60,981 bases of DNA from Streptomyces sp. L-9-10 (GCF_004151105.1 NZ_PHRF01000134.1:12701-73681); one strand, 5' to 3'. Positions 43,334-52,744 are shown, counted from the first letter of the stretch. The notes: generated by a model not told the origin, from the sequence alone. A program made the numbers and translations.

Positions 43334-45135
43334 TGTCCGACATCGGTTTCTCCAACATCCTGTCGGTGAAGATCGCCGGCAAGAAGCTCACGTCCCCGGA
43401 GGACAAGAAACTGGTGGAGGGCTGGGTCGACTTCGGCGCGGGGGTCCCCGGCGCGTTCCAGCTCAGCTTCCGTGACGACAAGAAGGACGTCCTCTCCAAG
43501 CTGAATGTCGAGATCGGCGTGCCCGTGGTCATCTCGCCCCTCTCGGACGGCAAGGGCACCCCGCTGATCACCGGCGAGGTCACCGCGCTGGAGACCGACT
43601 ACGACCGCACCGGTACGTTCACCGTCATCCGCGGCTACGACAAGGGCCACCGCATGCTCCGGCAGCTCAGGGTCGCGGCGTACAAGAACAAGACCGCCAC
43701 CGAGATCGCCGTCGAACTGGCACGCAAGAACGGCATTCCGATGGGCAAGACCCAACGGACCAAGGGCCAGTACGAGTTCATCAGCCAGGCCAACGTCACC
43801 GACTGGGACTTCGTCCAGCGGCTCGCGGACGAGAACGAGATGGTGATGTCCATCAACTCGTTGGGCAAGTTCCAGTTCGTCAAGCGGCAACACGCGGCCA
43901 TGGCTCCCCCCGAGAGCATGCCGAGCGACAAGAGCGCCCTTCTTCTGAAGGGCGGCGAGGACATCCTGCGCTGTCGCGCGGCGGTCACCTCGGCCGACCA
44001 GGTGACCGCTGTCGAGGCGCGTGGCTGGAACGTCACCACCAAGCAGCCCCTCGTCTCCAAGTCAGCCGCCCTGGACAACTCGGGCTTCGCCATCGGTACG
44101 ACGCCGGCCGAGGTGTCCAAGTCGTTCGGCAAGGCCGAACTCGTCCACACCGACACGCCCTACGACAAGCTGGACGAGGTCAAGCACGCGGCCGACGCCC
44201 TGGCGGGCGATGTGACCTCCTCCTTCGCCGAGGTGGAGATCACGGCGCGCGGCAACACCGAACTGCGTCCCGGCCTGGCCGTCACCCTCAAGGACGTGGG
44301 CAAGCCGTTCCAGGGCAAGTACACGGTCACGGCCGCCCGCCACACCTTCGGCGACCAGGAGCACTACCAGACGTTCCTGAACGTCAGCGGGCGGCAGTGG
44401 CGTTCGCTGTACGGGCTCGCCTCCGGAGGCGGCGCGGGGAGTCCGGCCAGGCTGCCGAGCGTCGCCAACGCCCTGGTCACCGACATCAAGGACCCGTTGC
44501 GTCAGGGCAGGGTCAAGCTGAAGTTCCCGTGGCTGGACGACATGTACGTCAGCGACTGGACCCGTACCGTCCAACTCGGCGGGGTCAAGGGCGGCAGCAT
44601 GATCTCCCCGGACGTGGACGACGAGGTGCTGGTGGCCTTCGACCGCGGCGCCTTGGACCACCCGTACGTCATCGGCGGCCTCTACAACGGCGTCGACAAG
44701 CCGGACCCGGTCGACGTGCCGGTGTACGACGCGACGCGCGGCAACGTCACCCGGCGCACCCTGTCCGACCGCAGCAACAACCGTGTCGACCTGCTCGACC
44801 AGAGCGTCGGCCTCAAGCGCGGGGTGCGGCTCTCCACCGGAGACAACAGGCTCACCATCAACCTGGACCGGACCAAGACCGAGATCGTCGTGGACAGCAA
44901 GGGAAAGGTCTCCATCAGAGGCACCGGCGCCGTGGCCATCAACGCGGGCGGCAACCTCTCGCTGAACGCGGTGGGCTCCCTGACGATCCGCAGCGGCGGA
45001 CCGATGAACATCAGCGCCGGTGTCTCGCTCCAGATCTCCGCGGGCATCAATATCGGTCTGGAAGCGGCCACGATCAAATCCAGCGGCATCCTGACCTCCA
45101 ACTTCAAGCCGGTGCTGACAGTAGGAGGAGTCTGA
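43333..45135 (+). CDS. VgrG/gp5-like spike protein (Afp8-like)
   Basis: 600 residues. The gp27-like hub domain covers roughly 1-350 (GWVDFGAGVPGAFQLSFRDD; TATEIAVELARKNGIPMGKT; VTDWDFVQRLADENEMVMSI). The OB domain starts near 375 (ALVTDIKDPLRQGRVKLKFP, MISPDVDDEVLVAFDRGALD, HPYVIGGLYNG). The last 90 residues are a repetitive beta-helix needle (IRGTGAVAINAGGNLSLNAV). No separate PAAR tip gene was seen, so the needle may end the spike itself. It is coupled to its neighbours at both ends by TGATG overlaps. Confidence 0.92.
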   Translation: MSDIGFSNILSVKIAGKKLTSPEDKKLVEGWVDFGAGVPGAFQLSFRDDKKDVLSKLNVEIGVPVVISPLSDGKGTPLITGEVTALETDYDRTGTFTVIRGYDKGHRMLRQLRVAAYKNKTATEIAVELARKNGIPMGKTQRTKGQYEFISQANVTDWDFVQRLADENEMVMSINSLGKFQFVKRQHAAMAPPESMPSDKSALLLKGGEDILRCRAAVTSADQVTAVEARGWNVTTKQPLVSKSAALDNSGFAIGTTPAEVSKSFGKAELVHTDTPYDKLDEVKHAADALAGDVTSSFAEVEITARGNTELRPGLAVTLKDVGKPFQGKYTVTAARHTFGDQEHYQTFLNVSGRQWRSLYGLASGGGAGSPARLPSVANALVTDIKDPLRQGRVKLKFPWLDDMYVSDWTRTVQLGGVKGGSMISPDVDDEVLVAFDRGALDHPYVIGGLYNGVDKPDPVDVPVYDATRGNVTRRTLSDRSNNRVDLLDQSVGLKRGVRLSTGDNRLTINLDRTKTEIVVDSKGKVSIRGTGAVAINAGGNLSLNAVGSLTIRSGGPMNISAGVSLQISAGINIGLEAATIKSSGILTSNFKPVLTVGGV

Positions 45136-45578
45136 TGGCAGAACAGTTCGTCGGCTCCGGCTGGGCGTTCCCCATGCGTATCAGCCCCACCGGCGGAATC
45201 GCCCTGGTCAGCGGGGAACGCGAGGTCGAGGAGGCCATCCGGCTCGTCCTGTCCACCGCGCCTGGTGAGCGGCCGATGCGCCCCGAATTCGGCTGCGCCA
45301 TCCACGACATGGTCTTCGCCCCCGTCAACGAGGCCACCGCGGGCCGCATCCAGCACGAGGTGCACAGCTGCCTCGACCGCTGGGAGCCGCGCATCGAGGT
45401 GGACGATGTCGCGGTGACCGCAGGATCGGAACAGGGCGTGCTCTTCATCGACGTCCGTTACTCGATCACGGGCACCAACAACCCGCGCAGTCTGGTTTTC
45501 CCGTTCTACGTGATCCCCTCCCACGACGGGCCCGAGGGGTCCGGCACGTCCGACGAGCACCTTGGAAGCGACCGCTGA
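45135..45578 (+). CDS. Baseplate wedge protein, T4 gp25-like (Afp9-like)
   Basis: 147 residues. gp25/GPW family motifs: GWAFPMRISPTGGIALVSGE, REVEEAIRLVLSTAPGERPM and RPEFGCAIHDMVFAPVNEAT, where the E-x-R type residues belong to the EPR motif of gp25. It would form the inner baseplate and trigger sheath contraction. GGAGGAG precedes the ATG. Overlaps with both neighbours are one base each. The final 20 residues are acidic and non-conserved in appearance. Confidence 0.93.
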   Translation: MAEQFVGSGWAFPMRISPTGGIALVSGEREVEEAIRLVLSTAPGERPMRPEFGCAIHDMVFAPVNEATAGRIQHEVHSCLDRWEPRIEVDDVAVTAGSEQGVLFIDVRYSITGTNNPRSLVFPFYVIPSHDGPEGSGTSDEHLGSDR

Positions 45579-47536
45579 TGGCCCTGCCCTCTCCCAACCT
45601 CGACGACCGGCGCTTCCAGCAGTTCGTCGACGACGCCAAGCGCTACATACAGCAGCGCGCCCCCGAGTGGACCGACCACAACGTCTCCGATCCGGGCGTG
45701 ACCCTCGTCGAGACGGTCGCCCACATGGCCGACCAGATCGTGTACCGGCTCAACCGGGTGCCCGAGAAGAACCACCTGGCGTTCCTGGACCTCATCGGGA
45801 TCACCCTCTTCCCGCCCTCCGCCGCGCGCGCCGACGTCACCTTCTGGCTGTCGGCGCCGCAACAGCAGCCCGTCGTACTGGCGACGGGCACCGAGGTCGC
45901 CACGGTCCGTACCCAGACCGAGGACGCGGTGGTCTTCGCCACCGAGCGTGAACTCACCGTGGTGCCATGCGAGTTGTCGTATCTCGTGGTCCAGCCCTCC
46001 GGACAGGAAGCGACCGACCGCACATCGGACCTCGCCGAGTCCACGGACGTGCACTGCTTCACGGAGGCCCCGCGCCCCGGTGACCTCATGCTGTTCGGGC
46101 TCAGCGCCGCCGTACCGGAGTGCGTCGTCGTCCTGGAGCTCGACAGCCAGGTGGACGGTGTCGGCGTCGACCCGAGGCAGCCGCCGCTCGCCTGGGAGGC
46201 GTGGACCGCCGACGGCTGGGCCGCCTGCGACGTCGACCGGGACACCACCGGCGGACTCAACCGCCCCGGCGAGGTCGTGCTGCACGTCCCCGGCGGCCAC
46301 GCGCTCTCCCGCACCGGACGGCGCGAGGCGGGCTGGCTGCGCTGCCGGGTCACCGAGCCGGACCAGGGCCGGCCGTTCTACACCACCTCGCCCACCATTC
46401 GCTCCGCCGAGGCGTTCAGCATCGGCGGCACCACCGGCGTCGTGCACGCCGAGACGGTGCGGGACGAATCGCTGGGGGAGTCCACCGGGCTGCCGGGACA
46501 TCGGCTGCGGCTGGCCAACAGCCCCGTCGTCGGCGACGCGCAGCCGCTGCTCCTGCAGATCGCCGAGCGCGACGGCTGGGTCGACTGGGAGACCGTCGGC
46601 CACTTCGCCGCATCGGGTCCCACCGACCGGCACATCACCCTGGACGCGACCACCGGCGAGATCGCCTTCGGCCCGTCCGTACGCGAACCCGACGGCACTC
46701 TGCGCCAGTACGGGGCCGTACCGCCCAAGGGCGCGCCCGTCCGGGCCCGCCGCTACCGCACGGGCGGCGGAAAGGCCGGCAATGTCGCCAGGGGCGCCAT
46801 CCAGGTGTTGCGCGACTCCATCCCGTACGTCTCCGACGTCGTCAACCGGGAAGCCGCGCGCGGCGGGGTCGACGGCGAGACCGTCGAGGAGGCGAAGCTC
46901 AGGGCGCCCATCGCGCTGAGTGCGCAGGACCGCGCCGTGACCCTGCGGGACTACGAGGAACTCGCCCGGCGCGCGGCGCCCGAGACCGCGCGCATCACCT
47001 GCCTCGCGGCCGAGCCGGACGAGCACGGCGCCCACGCCGTACGGGTACTGGTCGTCCCGCAGGCCGTCTCCGATCCGGGTGGCCGGCTGCGCTTCGAACA
47101 ACTCGTGCCGGGCGACGCCCTGTTGGGGCGCATCACCCGGTACCTGGACGAGCGGCGGCTGATCGGCACCCGGCTCGCGGTCGGACCGCCGTTCTACCAG
47201 GGGGTCACGGTCGTCGCGACCGTGCACGCGTTCCGCGGCACCGACACCGACCGGGTCAGGCGGCAGGCGCACGACGCCCTGTACCGCCATCTCGACCCGT
47301 TGACAGGGGGAGCGCACGGCACGGGCTGGCCCTTCGGCCGCCCGGTGCAGGCGGGCGAGGTGTTCGCGGTGCTGCAACGGGTGCCCGGCGTAGAGCTGGT
47401 GGACGAGGTGCTGCTGCACCCCGCCGACCCGCTCAGCGGCAGACGCGGTGACCCCACCGAGCGGATCGATCTCGAACCCCCCGCGCTGGTCTTCTCCTTC
47501 GACCACCGCGTCCGGGTGATCGGGGACGCGTCGTGA
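45578..47536 (+). CDS. Baseplate J-like wedge protein (Afp11-like)
   Basis: 652 residues. It opens FQQFVDDAKRYIQQRAPEWT and DHNVSDPGVTLVETVAHMAD, the standard eCIS baseplate-J beginning. The middle has ITLDATTGEIAFGPSVREPD and RYRTGGGKAGNVARGAIQVL, and the C-terminal core has AQDRAVTLRDYEELARRAAP and PGDALLGRITRYLDERRLIG. It would form the arms of the baseplate wedge together with gp25. Its end overlaps the tail-I gene by four bases. Confidence 0.93.
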   Translation: MALPSPNLDDRRFQQFVDDAKRYIQQRAPEWTDHNVSDPGVTLVETVAHMADQIVYRLNRVPEKNHLAFLDLIGITLFPPSAARADVTFWLSAPQQQPVVLATGTEVATVRTQTEDAVVFATERELTVVPCELSYLVVQPSGQEATDRTSDLAESTDVHCFTEAPRPGDLMLFGLSAAVPECVVVLELDSQVDGVGVDPRQPPLAWEAWTADGWAACDVDRDTTGGLNRPGEVVLHVPGGHALSRTGRREAGWLRCRVTEPDQGRPFYTTSPTIRSAEAFSIGGTTGVVHAETVRDESLGESTGLPGHRLRLANSPVVGDAQPLLLQIAERDGWVDWETVGHFAASGPTDRHITLDATTGEIAFGPSVREPDGTLRQYGAVPPKGAPVRARRYRTGGGKAGNVARGAIQVLRDSIPYVSDVVNREAARGGVDGETVEEAKLRAPIALSAQDRAVTLRDYEELARRAAPETARITCLAAEPDEHGAHAVRVLVVPQAVSDPGGRLRFEQLVPGDALLGRITRYLDERRLIGTRLAVGPPFYQGVTVVATVHAFRGTDTDRVRRQAHDALYRHLDPLTGGAHGTGWPFGRPVQAGEVFAVLQRVPGVELVDEVLLHPADPLSGRRGDPTERIDLEPPALVFSFDHRVRVIGDAS

Positions 47537-48198
47537 CCACGAGTGGGAGCGCGCGCGGCTCCGTCGACGGACTCGGCTCCTCGGCCCCGCTGGGCGTCAT
47601 GCTGCCCGCGGTGTTCGCCGACGACGATCTCGCCCAGCGCTTCGTCGCGGGTATCGACGAGGTCTTCGCGCCGCTCCACAACGTGCTCGACTGCCTGGAC
47701 GCCTACTTCATGCCGTCGCTCGCGCCCGTCGACTTCACCCGCTGGCTCGGCAGCTGGGTGGGCGCGGAGACCGAGGGGCACGACGCGGCCGGACGCGCCG
47801 ACGGACCCGCAGGCCGCGATGGTTCGGAATCCCCGCTCACCGCACCGGCCACCGGCCACCCGCAGGACACGGACGCGACGGTCGCGCTGCGCGCCGCGCT
47901 GACCGCCGCCGTACGGCTGCACCGCATCCGCGGCACCCGGCGCGGACTGTCCGAAGCGGTACGGCTCGCCTTCGGCGTGGAGCCGGAGATCACCGAGAGC
48001 GGCGCGGCCACCTGGGACGCCAGGCCCCTGGGCCCGGTCCCCGGCGAGAGCCGCCCGCACCTGCACGTCACCGTACGGCTGCCGGAGCCCGGCCCCGCTG
48101 CCGAGTACCGGCTGGAGCGCCTCGTAGCGGCGTCTCGCCCCGCCCACATGCCCTACACGGTCCAGGTGACCGCCGCCGAAAGGACTTCCGACAGGTGA
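47533..48198 (+). CDS. Phage tail protein I-like baseplate protein (Afp12-like)
   Basis: 221 residues. Tail-I signatures are VFADDDLAQRFVAGIDEVFA, LHNVLDCLDAYFMPSLAPVD, FTRWLGSWVGA and LHRIRGTRRGLSEAVRLAFG. A disordered insertion of about 40 residues sits at 80-120. The C-terminal section HLHVTVRLPEPGPAAEYRLE is typical of the eCIS version. It would complete the wedge. GTG 47533 overlaps the J stop, and its end overlaps the CisA-like gene by four bases. Confidence 0.88.
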   Translation: MTTSGSARGSVDGLGSSAPLGVMLPAVFADDDLAQRFVAGIDEVFAPLHNVLDCLDAYFMPSLAPVDFTRWLGSWVGAETEGHDAAGRADGPAGRDGSESPLTAPATGHPQDTDATVALRAALTAAVRLHRIRGTRRGLSEAVRLAFGVEPEITESGAATWDARPLGPVPGESRPHLHVTVRLPEPGPAAEYRLERLVAASRPAHMPYTVQVTAAERTSDR

Positions 48199-49577
48199 CC
48201 AGTCAGCAGGCTTCCTCCTCCACGCCACCCTCCTCCGAGGGCGGGGGCGACACGGGGAACAAGCCACGCCACTGCGCCGAGTGCGGCACGCGGCCGACTC
48301 CGGGGCAGTCCTTCTGCGACGGTTGCGGCGCGGTACTGAGCTGGACCCCGGACACACGGGCACGGGATGCGGGTGCGGCAGGTCGGCAGGGCGCCGCGGA
48401 CGCTCCCGGCTCGGGCGCGGGCAGGGGTACGCCGGCCGATGCGGATGCCGATGCCTGGGCGGACCCGGTGCGCGAGCCGGCACACGGACCGGTGCGCACA
48501 CCCGTACACGAACCCGAGCGCGACTCCACGCACGAGCCCGTACAGGAGCCCTTTCGCGAGCCCGTACGCGCCGATTCGCCTCCGGTGCCGTCCGAGGACG
48601 ACGACACCCTGCCCACCATCCCGGTGACCCCCGCCGCGACGACCGCCTCCCCGGCCGCCGCGAGCCCGGCCCCGGACCCGGACGCGAGCGCGCGGGCCAG
48701 GGCACTGCTCGTACCGGTCGCCGACCAGCGCGCCGCGCCCGTACCGGAAGTCGCCCCGGTCCTCCCGGGCATGCCAGCCGCCGCCCGCCCCCGGATCCAG
48801 GCCCCCGGCGGCGAACCCGCCGACGAGACCGGCCCCCCGTGCCCCTGGTGCGAGGTCGGCAACCGCCCCGACCGGCACTTCTGCCGGCGCTGCGGCATGT
48901 CCCTCGCGCGGCGCCTCGGTGTCACGGAAGCCCGGCGCCCCTGGTGGCGCCGGATGTGGGACTTCGGTAACGGCCCGACGCCGTGGGCGGGCGACCGTCC
49001 GAGGACGCGCCGGGGGATCGGCCGCGTCTTCAGCTGGATCGCTTACGGCCTCGCGCTCGGGCTGGTGATCTACGCGGCGTTCAACGTGAGTACGGCGTGG
49101 AACGTGGCGCGCGACCACTTCTCGAAGCGGGCCCAGATCACGCCGGACTCCGCCGCGGCGTCCCGTTCCTTCGGCAGCCACCCGCCGAAGCTGATCTTCG
49201 ACAAGGTCAGCAACAGCTGGTGGGGTCCCGGCATCTCGGGGAGCGCCGAGGGCGAGTGGGTCGAGGCGCGCTTCGAGGAACCCACCCGTCTGCTGGACAT
49301 CCTCATCACGTCCGGCATCTCCACCAAGGCGCCCGACCTGACCGAGGCCGCGCTGCCGCACCGGATGGACGCGGTCATCACGACGTCCGACGGCAAGAAG
49401 ACCACGCGCCACATCACACTCGACCAGGTCAGCGGCCCTCAGCAGCGGAAGTTCCGGGCGCAGAACGTCATCAGCGTACGGTTCGTCATACGCTCGGCAT
49501 TCAACGTCGGCACCGACAAGCAGGTCTCGATAGCCGAGATCGAGTTCTTCACCCGCGCCACGAGCAGCGGCTCGTAG
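48195..49577 (+). CDS. CisA-like membrane effector/anchor of the eCIS
   Basis: 460 residues. Two zinc-ribbon motifs flank a disordered acidic region: CAECGTRPTPGQSFCDGCG near residue 28 and CPWCEVGNRPDRHFCRRCG near 215. One membrane helix follows (IGRVFSWIAYGLALGLVIYA, about 275-297), then a C-terminal domain resembling a discoidin/CBM beta-sandwich (SWWGPGISGSAEGEWVEARF, RLLDILITSGISTKAPDL, VSIAEIEFFTRATSS). The layout (cytosolic disordered part, one helix, external domain) agrees with what I recall of CisA, the Streptomyces protein needed for CIS membrane association and CIS-linked cell death. Last gene of the structural operon. Confidence 0.78.
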   Translation: MTSQQASSSTPPSSEGGGDTGNKPRHCAECGTRPTPGQSFCDGCGAVLSWTPDTRARDAGAAGRQGAADAPGSGAGRGTPADADADAWADPVREPAHGPVRTPVHEPERDSTHEPVQEPFREPVRADSPPVPSEDDDTLPTIPVTPAATTASPAAASPAPDPDASARARALLVPVADQRAAPVPEVAPVLPGMPAAARPRIQAPGGEPADETGPPCPWCEVGNRPDRHFCRRCGMSLARRLGVTEARRPWWRRMWDFGNGPTPWAGDRPRTRRGIGRVFSWIAYGLALGLVIYAAFNVSTAWNVARDHFSKRAQITPDSAAASRSFGSHPPKLIFDKVSNSWWGPGISGSAEGEWVEARFEEPTRLLDILITSGISTKAPDLTEAALPHRMDAVITTSDGKKTTRHITLDQVSGPQQRKFRAQNVISVRFVIRSAFNVGTDKQVSIAEIEFFTRATSSGS

Positions 49578-49611
49578 GCCCCCGGCCCACCGCCGCTCCA
49601 CACGGGCAGAC

Positions 49612-49657
49612 CCGCCTCCCCGACAGACCTTTGCCGAAGGTCAGGTCGGGGAGGCGG
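49612..49657 (+). terminator. Terminator of the eCIS structural operon
   Basis: CCGCCTCCCCGAC (49612-49624) pairs perfectly with GTCGGGGAGGCGG (49645-49657). Inside, GACCTT and AAGGTC pair around a TGCCG loop. It lies 35 bases after the CisA-like stop and also faces the convergent peptidase gene, so it may act in both directions. Confidence 0.75.
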
Positions 49658-49743
49658 ACGTGTTCAGCAGTCCGTGCGCCAGGGCGCCGGTGGGTCGGCC
49701 CCCGCCGAAGCCCACCGCCGCCGAGACGCCGTCGAGTCCGTCC

Positions 49744-50982
49744 TCAGCTGACCAGGCCCTTGCCACGCAGGTACGGGACGGGGGAGATGTCGGACCCGAA
49801 AGCGGGTCCGGTGCGCACCTCGAAGTGCAGATGCGGCCCCGTGACCTCGCCGGTCGCGCCGGACCAGCCGATGAGCGTGCCGCCCCGGACGCTCTGGCCG
49901 ACGACGGCCTTCACCTCGGAGAGATGGGCGTACTGGCTGTACGTACCGCCCTCGTGGCGGACGACGACCTGGTTGCCGTAATCGCCGCTCGCTCCGGCCG
50001 TGACAACCTCGCCGGGGCCGATGGCCTGGACCGGCGTTCCGGTGGGAACCACGAAGTCGACGCCGGTGTGCACGCCGGTGGACCAGGAGGAGCCCCGCTG
50101 GTGGTACGGGGTGCCGGCCACTCCTTCAACAGGCAGGGACCAGCCGCCGGCCACCTTGCCGCCGACGGGGACGACCATCTGGGGGGCGGACTTCACGACG
50201 GCCTTGACGTACTCGTAGGTCGCCCCATCCGCCCCGCTCGCGCGTGGCGCACCCCCGTACTTCTCGACCGTCTTCCAGCCCACGTGGTGCCCGGCCAGGG
50301 CCAGTTCCAGGGGGGCGCCCCGGTATCCGGGGTTCTTCTTGGCGGTACGCAGGAGTCCGCACATCTTCTTGCCCAGTGACGGTATGGCGTCCGCCGGGTC
50401 GAGGATGTCCCTGACACCGTCGTTGTTGCCGTCGACCCCCTCGGTCTCCCAGTCGGCGTCGGAGAATTGCGTGATACCTCGGGTGACGGGCCGGTCGGCC
50501 CGCGACCCGTCGGAGAGTTCGTCGCCCAACGAGCCTTCCTCGGCGGGTAGTTCGCCGCGAAGGCTTTCCTCGGAGAGACTCTCTTCGTCCGTCTTCTTGT
50601 CCGTCTCCGTGTTGTTCTCCGCTGCTCGCTGTTCCTCGGTCCGCGGGTCCGTCAGCGAGCCCCCGCCGTCCGCCGGTCCGTCGGCCGCGACCGAGCGGAC
50701 CCTCGGGTTGAAGTTGCTTGCCTGCTTCAACTGCGCGGCCAGCACGGGCGCGGTGAGCAGCTTGTCGTCACAGTCGGCCGCGGCGTCGCGTATGAGCTTC
50801 GCGTAGATGACGGGCACACCCACGTCGCCCGCCTTCAGCGCGGTGCCCGTCGGCGCGGGTACGTCTCCACCGGCCGCCTCATTGTCGTCGAGGCTTCCGA
50901 GCAGCACGGCTCCGACTCCGATCGATATCGGCGTCACCACGACCCCGACGATGACCGGTACCATCCAGCGGGCGATCCTCAC
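49744..50982 (-). CDS. Membrane-anchored M23 endopeptidase with transglycosylase-like segment
   Basis: 412 residues from GTG 50982. One N-terminal membrane helix (WMVPVIVGVVVTPISIGVGA) anchors it outside the cell. Residues 60-210 look like a soluble-lytic-transglycosylase domain (VLAAQLKQASNFNPRV, GITQFSDADWETEGVDGNND), with a charged insertion between them; the catalytic Glu normally in QESxFNP is Ala. The C-terminus is a full LytM/M23 metalloprotease: HTGVDFVVPTGTPVQAIG (His and Asp ligands) and TGPHLHFEVRTG (HxH). It would cut peptidoglycan cross-links. It lies convergent to the eCIS operon; a functional link is possible but not shown. Confidence 0.85.
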   Translation of the reverse strand: MRIARWMVPVIVGVVVTPISIGVGAVLLGSLDDNEAAGGDVPAPTGTALKAGDVGVPVIYAKLIRDAAADCDDKLLTAPVLAAQLKQASNFNPRVRSVAADGPADGGGSLTDPRTEEQRAAENNTETDKKTDEESLSEESLRGELPAEEGSLGDELSDGSRADRPVTRGITQFSDADWETEGVDGNNDGVRDILDPADAIPSLGKKMCGLLRTAKKNPGYRGAPLELALAGHHVGWKTVEKYGGAPRASGADGATYEYVKAVVKSAPQMVVPVGGKVAGGWSLPVEGVAGTPYHQRGSSWSTGVHTGVDFVVPTGTPVQAIGPGEVVTAGASGDYGNQVVVRHEGGTYSQYAHLSEVKAVVGQSVRGGTLIGWSGATGEVTGPHLHFEVRTGPAFGSDISPVPYLRGKGLVS

Positions 50983-51234
50983 AGGCCCGACACCCCCTAC
51001 GTCGACCGTCGCGGTGAGCCTCACTATGCCATCCGCCGCGGTAGCCCCTACCGGGCGGCCCCCACGGACCCCGCGCCCCCGGCGATGGGCCGGTTCGGAG
51101 CCCAACTGAGTCAGTTGCAGGGGGAGTTGCGTCCGGTGGCCAGTCCCCGAGCGCGGCGGCTGATCCGGCCAGCAGTTGAGTGTGGTGGATGGTTGGTGCT
51201 GGCGGGGTCGATCTGATTCCACGTCCTGCGCACG

Positions 51235-51471
51235 ATGATCGGTACCTACGTGACGCACGCCCGCGCGGTGGTGATCTCCGAGCGCCAGGACGACCGGAAG
51301 GCCGAGCTGCTGGTCGATCTCACCGATCCGGTATGGGAAGTCTTCGGCTCCCGGGGCTGGCAGCGTGGGCCCCGGCTCCTGCCCCGGTCACTCGAACGCC
51401 TCGCGGCCACCCTCGATGCGATCAGGGCCGAGGTCGACCGGCAGCTCGATGTCTCGGCATCGGCTCCCTGA
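51235..51471 (+). CDS. Small hypothetical protein (78 residues)
   Basis: MIGTYVTHARAVVISERQDD opens a compact protein with an early beta-rich half (KAELLVDLTDPVWEVFGSRG) and a C-terminal helix (SLERLAATLDAIRAEVDRQL). Codon use has the G/C third-position bias of real genes, and composition is balanced rather than Arg/Pro-rich. I do not recognise a family. No clear ribosome-binding site precedes the ATG. It could be the surviving end of a longer gene, since IS110 debris follows. Confidence 0.45.
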   Translation: MIGTYVTHARAVVISERQDDRKAELLVDLTDPVWEVFGSRGWQRGPRLLPRSLERLAATLDAIRAEVDRQLDVSASAP

Positions 51472-51626
51472 TGGCGCGTCCGCGATTCACGGGCAGGGGA
51501 GGTCGCGTCGCGTCGCGTGAGCTCACCGATCGGGGGAGCAGACCCGTTGGCCTGGACGGCAGCCTGCCGGCTCAGGTAGCTCATGGGGAGTGAGATACGC
51601 GCAGGGGGGTGCCCCTATGTCTTCGG

Positions 51627-52740
51627 TCAAGCTGATGGGGCGGGTTGGGGTTCGTAGATGGTGCCGTCGCGGAGCATCGCGAAGAGCACGTCGGCTCGTC
51701 GTCGTGCGAGGCAGAGGAGGGCTTGGGTGTGGTGCTTGTGGTGCTTGCCTTGGCTGATCATCTTGTCGTAGTAGGTGCGGGAGGCCGGGTCGGCGAGGGC
51801 TGCGAATGCGGAGAGGAAGAAGGCGCGTTTGAGCTGCTTGTTTCCGCGCCGGGAGGGTTGTTCGCCGCGGATCGAGGAACCCGAGCTGCGGGTCGCCGGG
51901 GCGAGGCCGGCGTAGGCGGCGAGGTGGGCGGCGGAGGGGAAGCTGGATCCGTCGCCGACGTCGATGAGGATGCGTGCTCCGGTCCTGACGCCGATCCCCG
52001 GCGTGGACGTCAGGACCTTCGAAAGAGGGTGTGCCTCCAGCAGTTCCTCGATTCTCGAAGCGAGGAGTTTTCGCTGGTCAAGCACTGCTTGGAGCGAGCT
52101 GGCGAGGCTGGGGACGATCAGTGCGGCCGCGTCCGTGCCCGGGACGACGACCGTCTGTTCGTCCAGCGCGGTGAAGATGTCCTCGACCAGCCGCTCGGCC
52201 ATCCGCGGTGCCTTCGGACGTATCAATGTGATCAGTCGCCGTCGTCCGGCCTTGCGGATCTGGGCCGGGGAACCGAACTGGTCGAGGAGCTTGAGCACGG
52301 CCGGATGCCGCACTCGCGGCCCCAGGACCCGCTCCAGCGACGGATGGATCTGGGCGAGCAGGCCCCGCAGCCGGTTGCTGATCCTTGTTGCTTCGCCGGC
52401 AAGGTCGTCGTCGAAGCCGACGATCATCTCCAGCTCGGCGATGGTCTCGTCCTCGAGGTCGACCGAGCGGAGTGTGTGGGGCATGACGCGGGCGGCGTCC
52501 ACGATGACGAACGCGTCCCTCGCATCTGTCTTCGCCTCGCCCGGGTAGAGGTCGGCGATCCGCCGCATCGTCAGGCCCGGAAGGCAGGCGACCGGGCAGC
52601 CCATGTCCCTCGCAACCGCCAGTGGCAGGGCACCGATCGAGGCCGGCTGGTCGACCACCACGAGGACGGCCCCGTGCTTGGCCTGCAGTTTTCCGAAGAC
52701 CTCGCGGAGCTTGGGTTCGCTGTTGAGGCGGCCGTCCCCC
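51627..52740 (-). pseudogene. IS110-family transposase lacking its N-terminus
   Basis: From NSEPKLREVFGKLQ (about 52736) to the stop the frame is intact: VLVVVDQPASIGALPLAVAR, PGEAKTDARDAFVIVDAARV (two DEDD-type acidic sites), PLSKVLTSTPGIGVRTGARI, AAYAGLAPATRSSGSSIRG and FFLSAFAALADPASRTYYDK. The family's first 40 residues, with the opening DxGK motif and first catalytic Asp, are replaced by unrelated sequence upstream of about 52740. The open frame runs on to 52823 but those codons look foreign. The Tnp core is well preserved, so the loss may be recent. Confidence 0.72.
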
Positions 52741-52744
52741 CATT

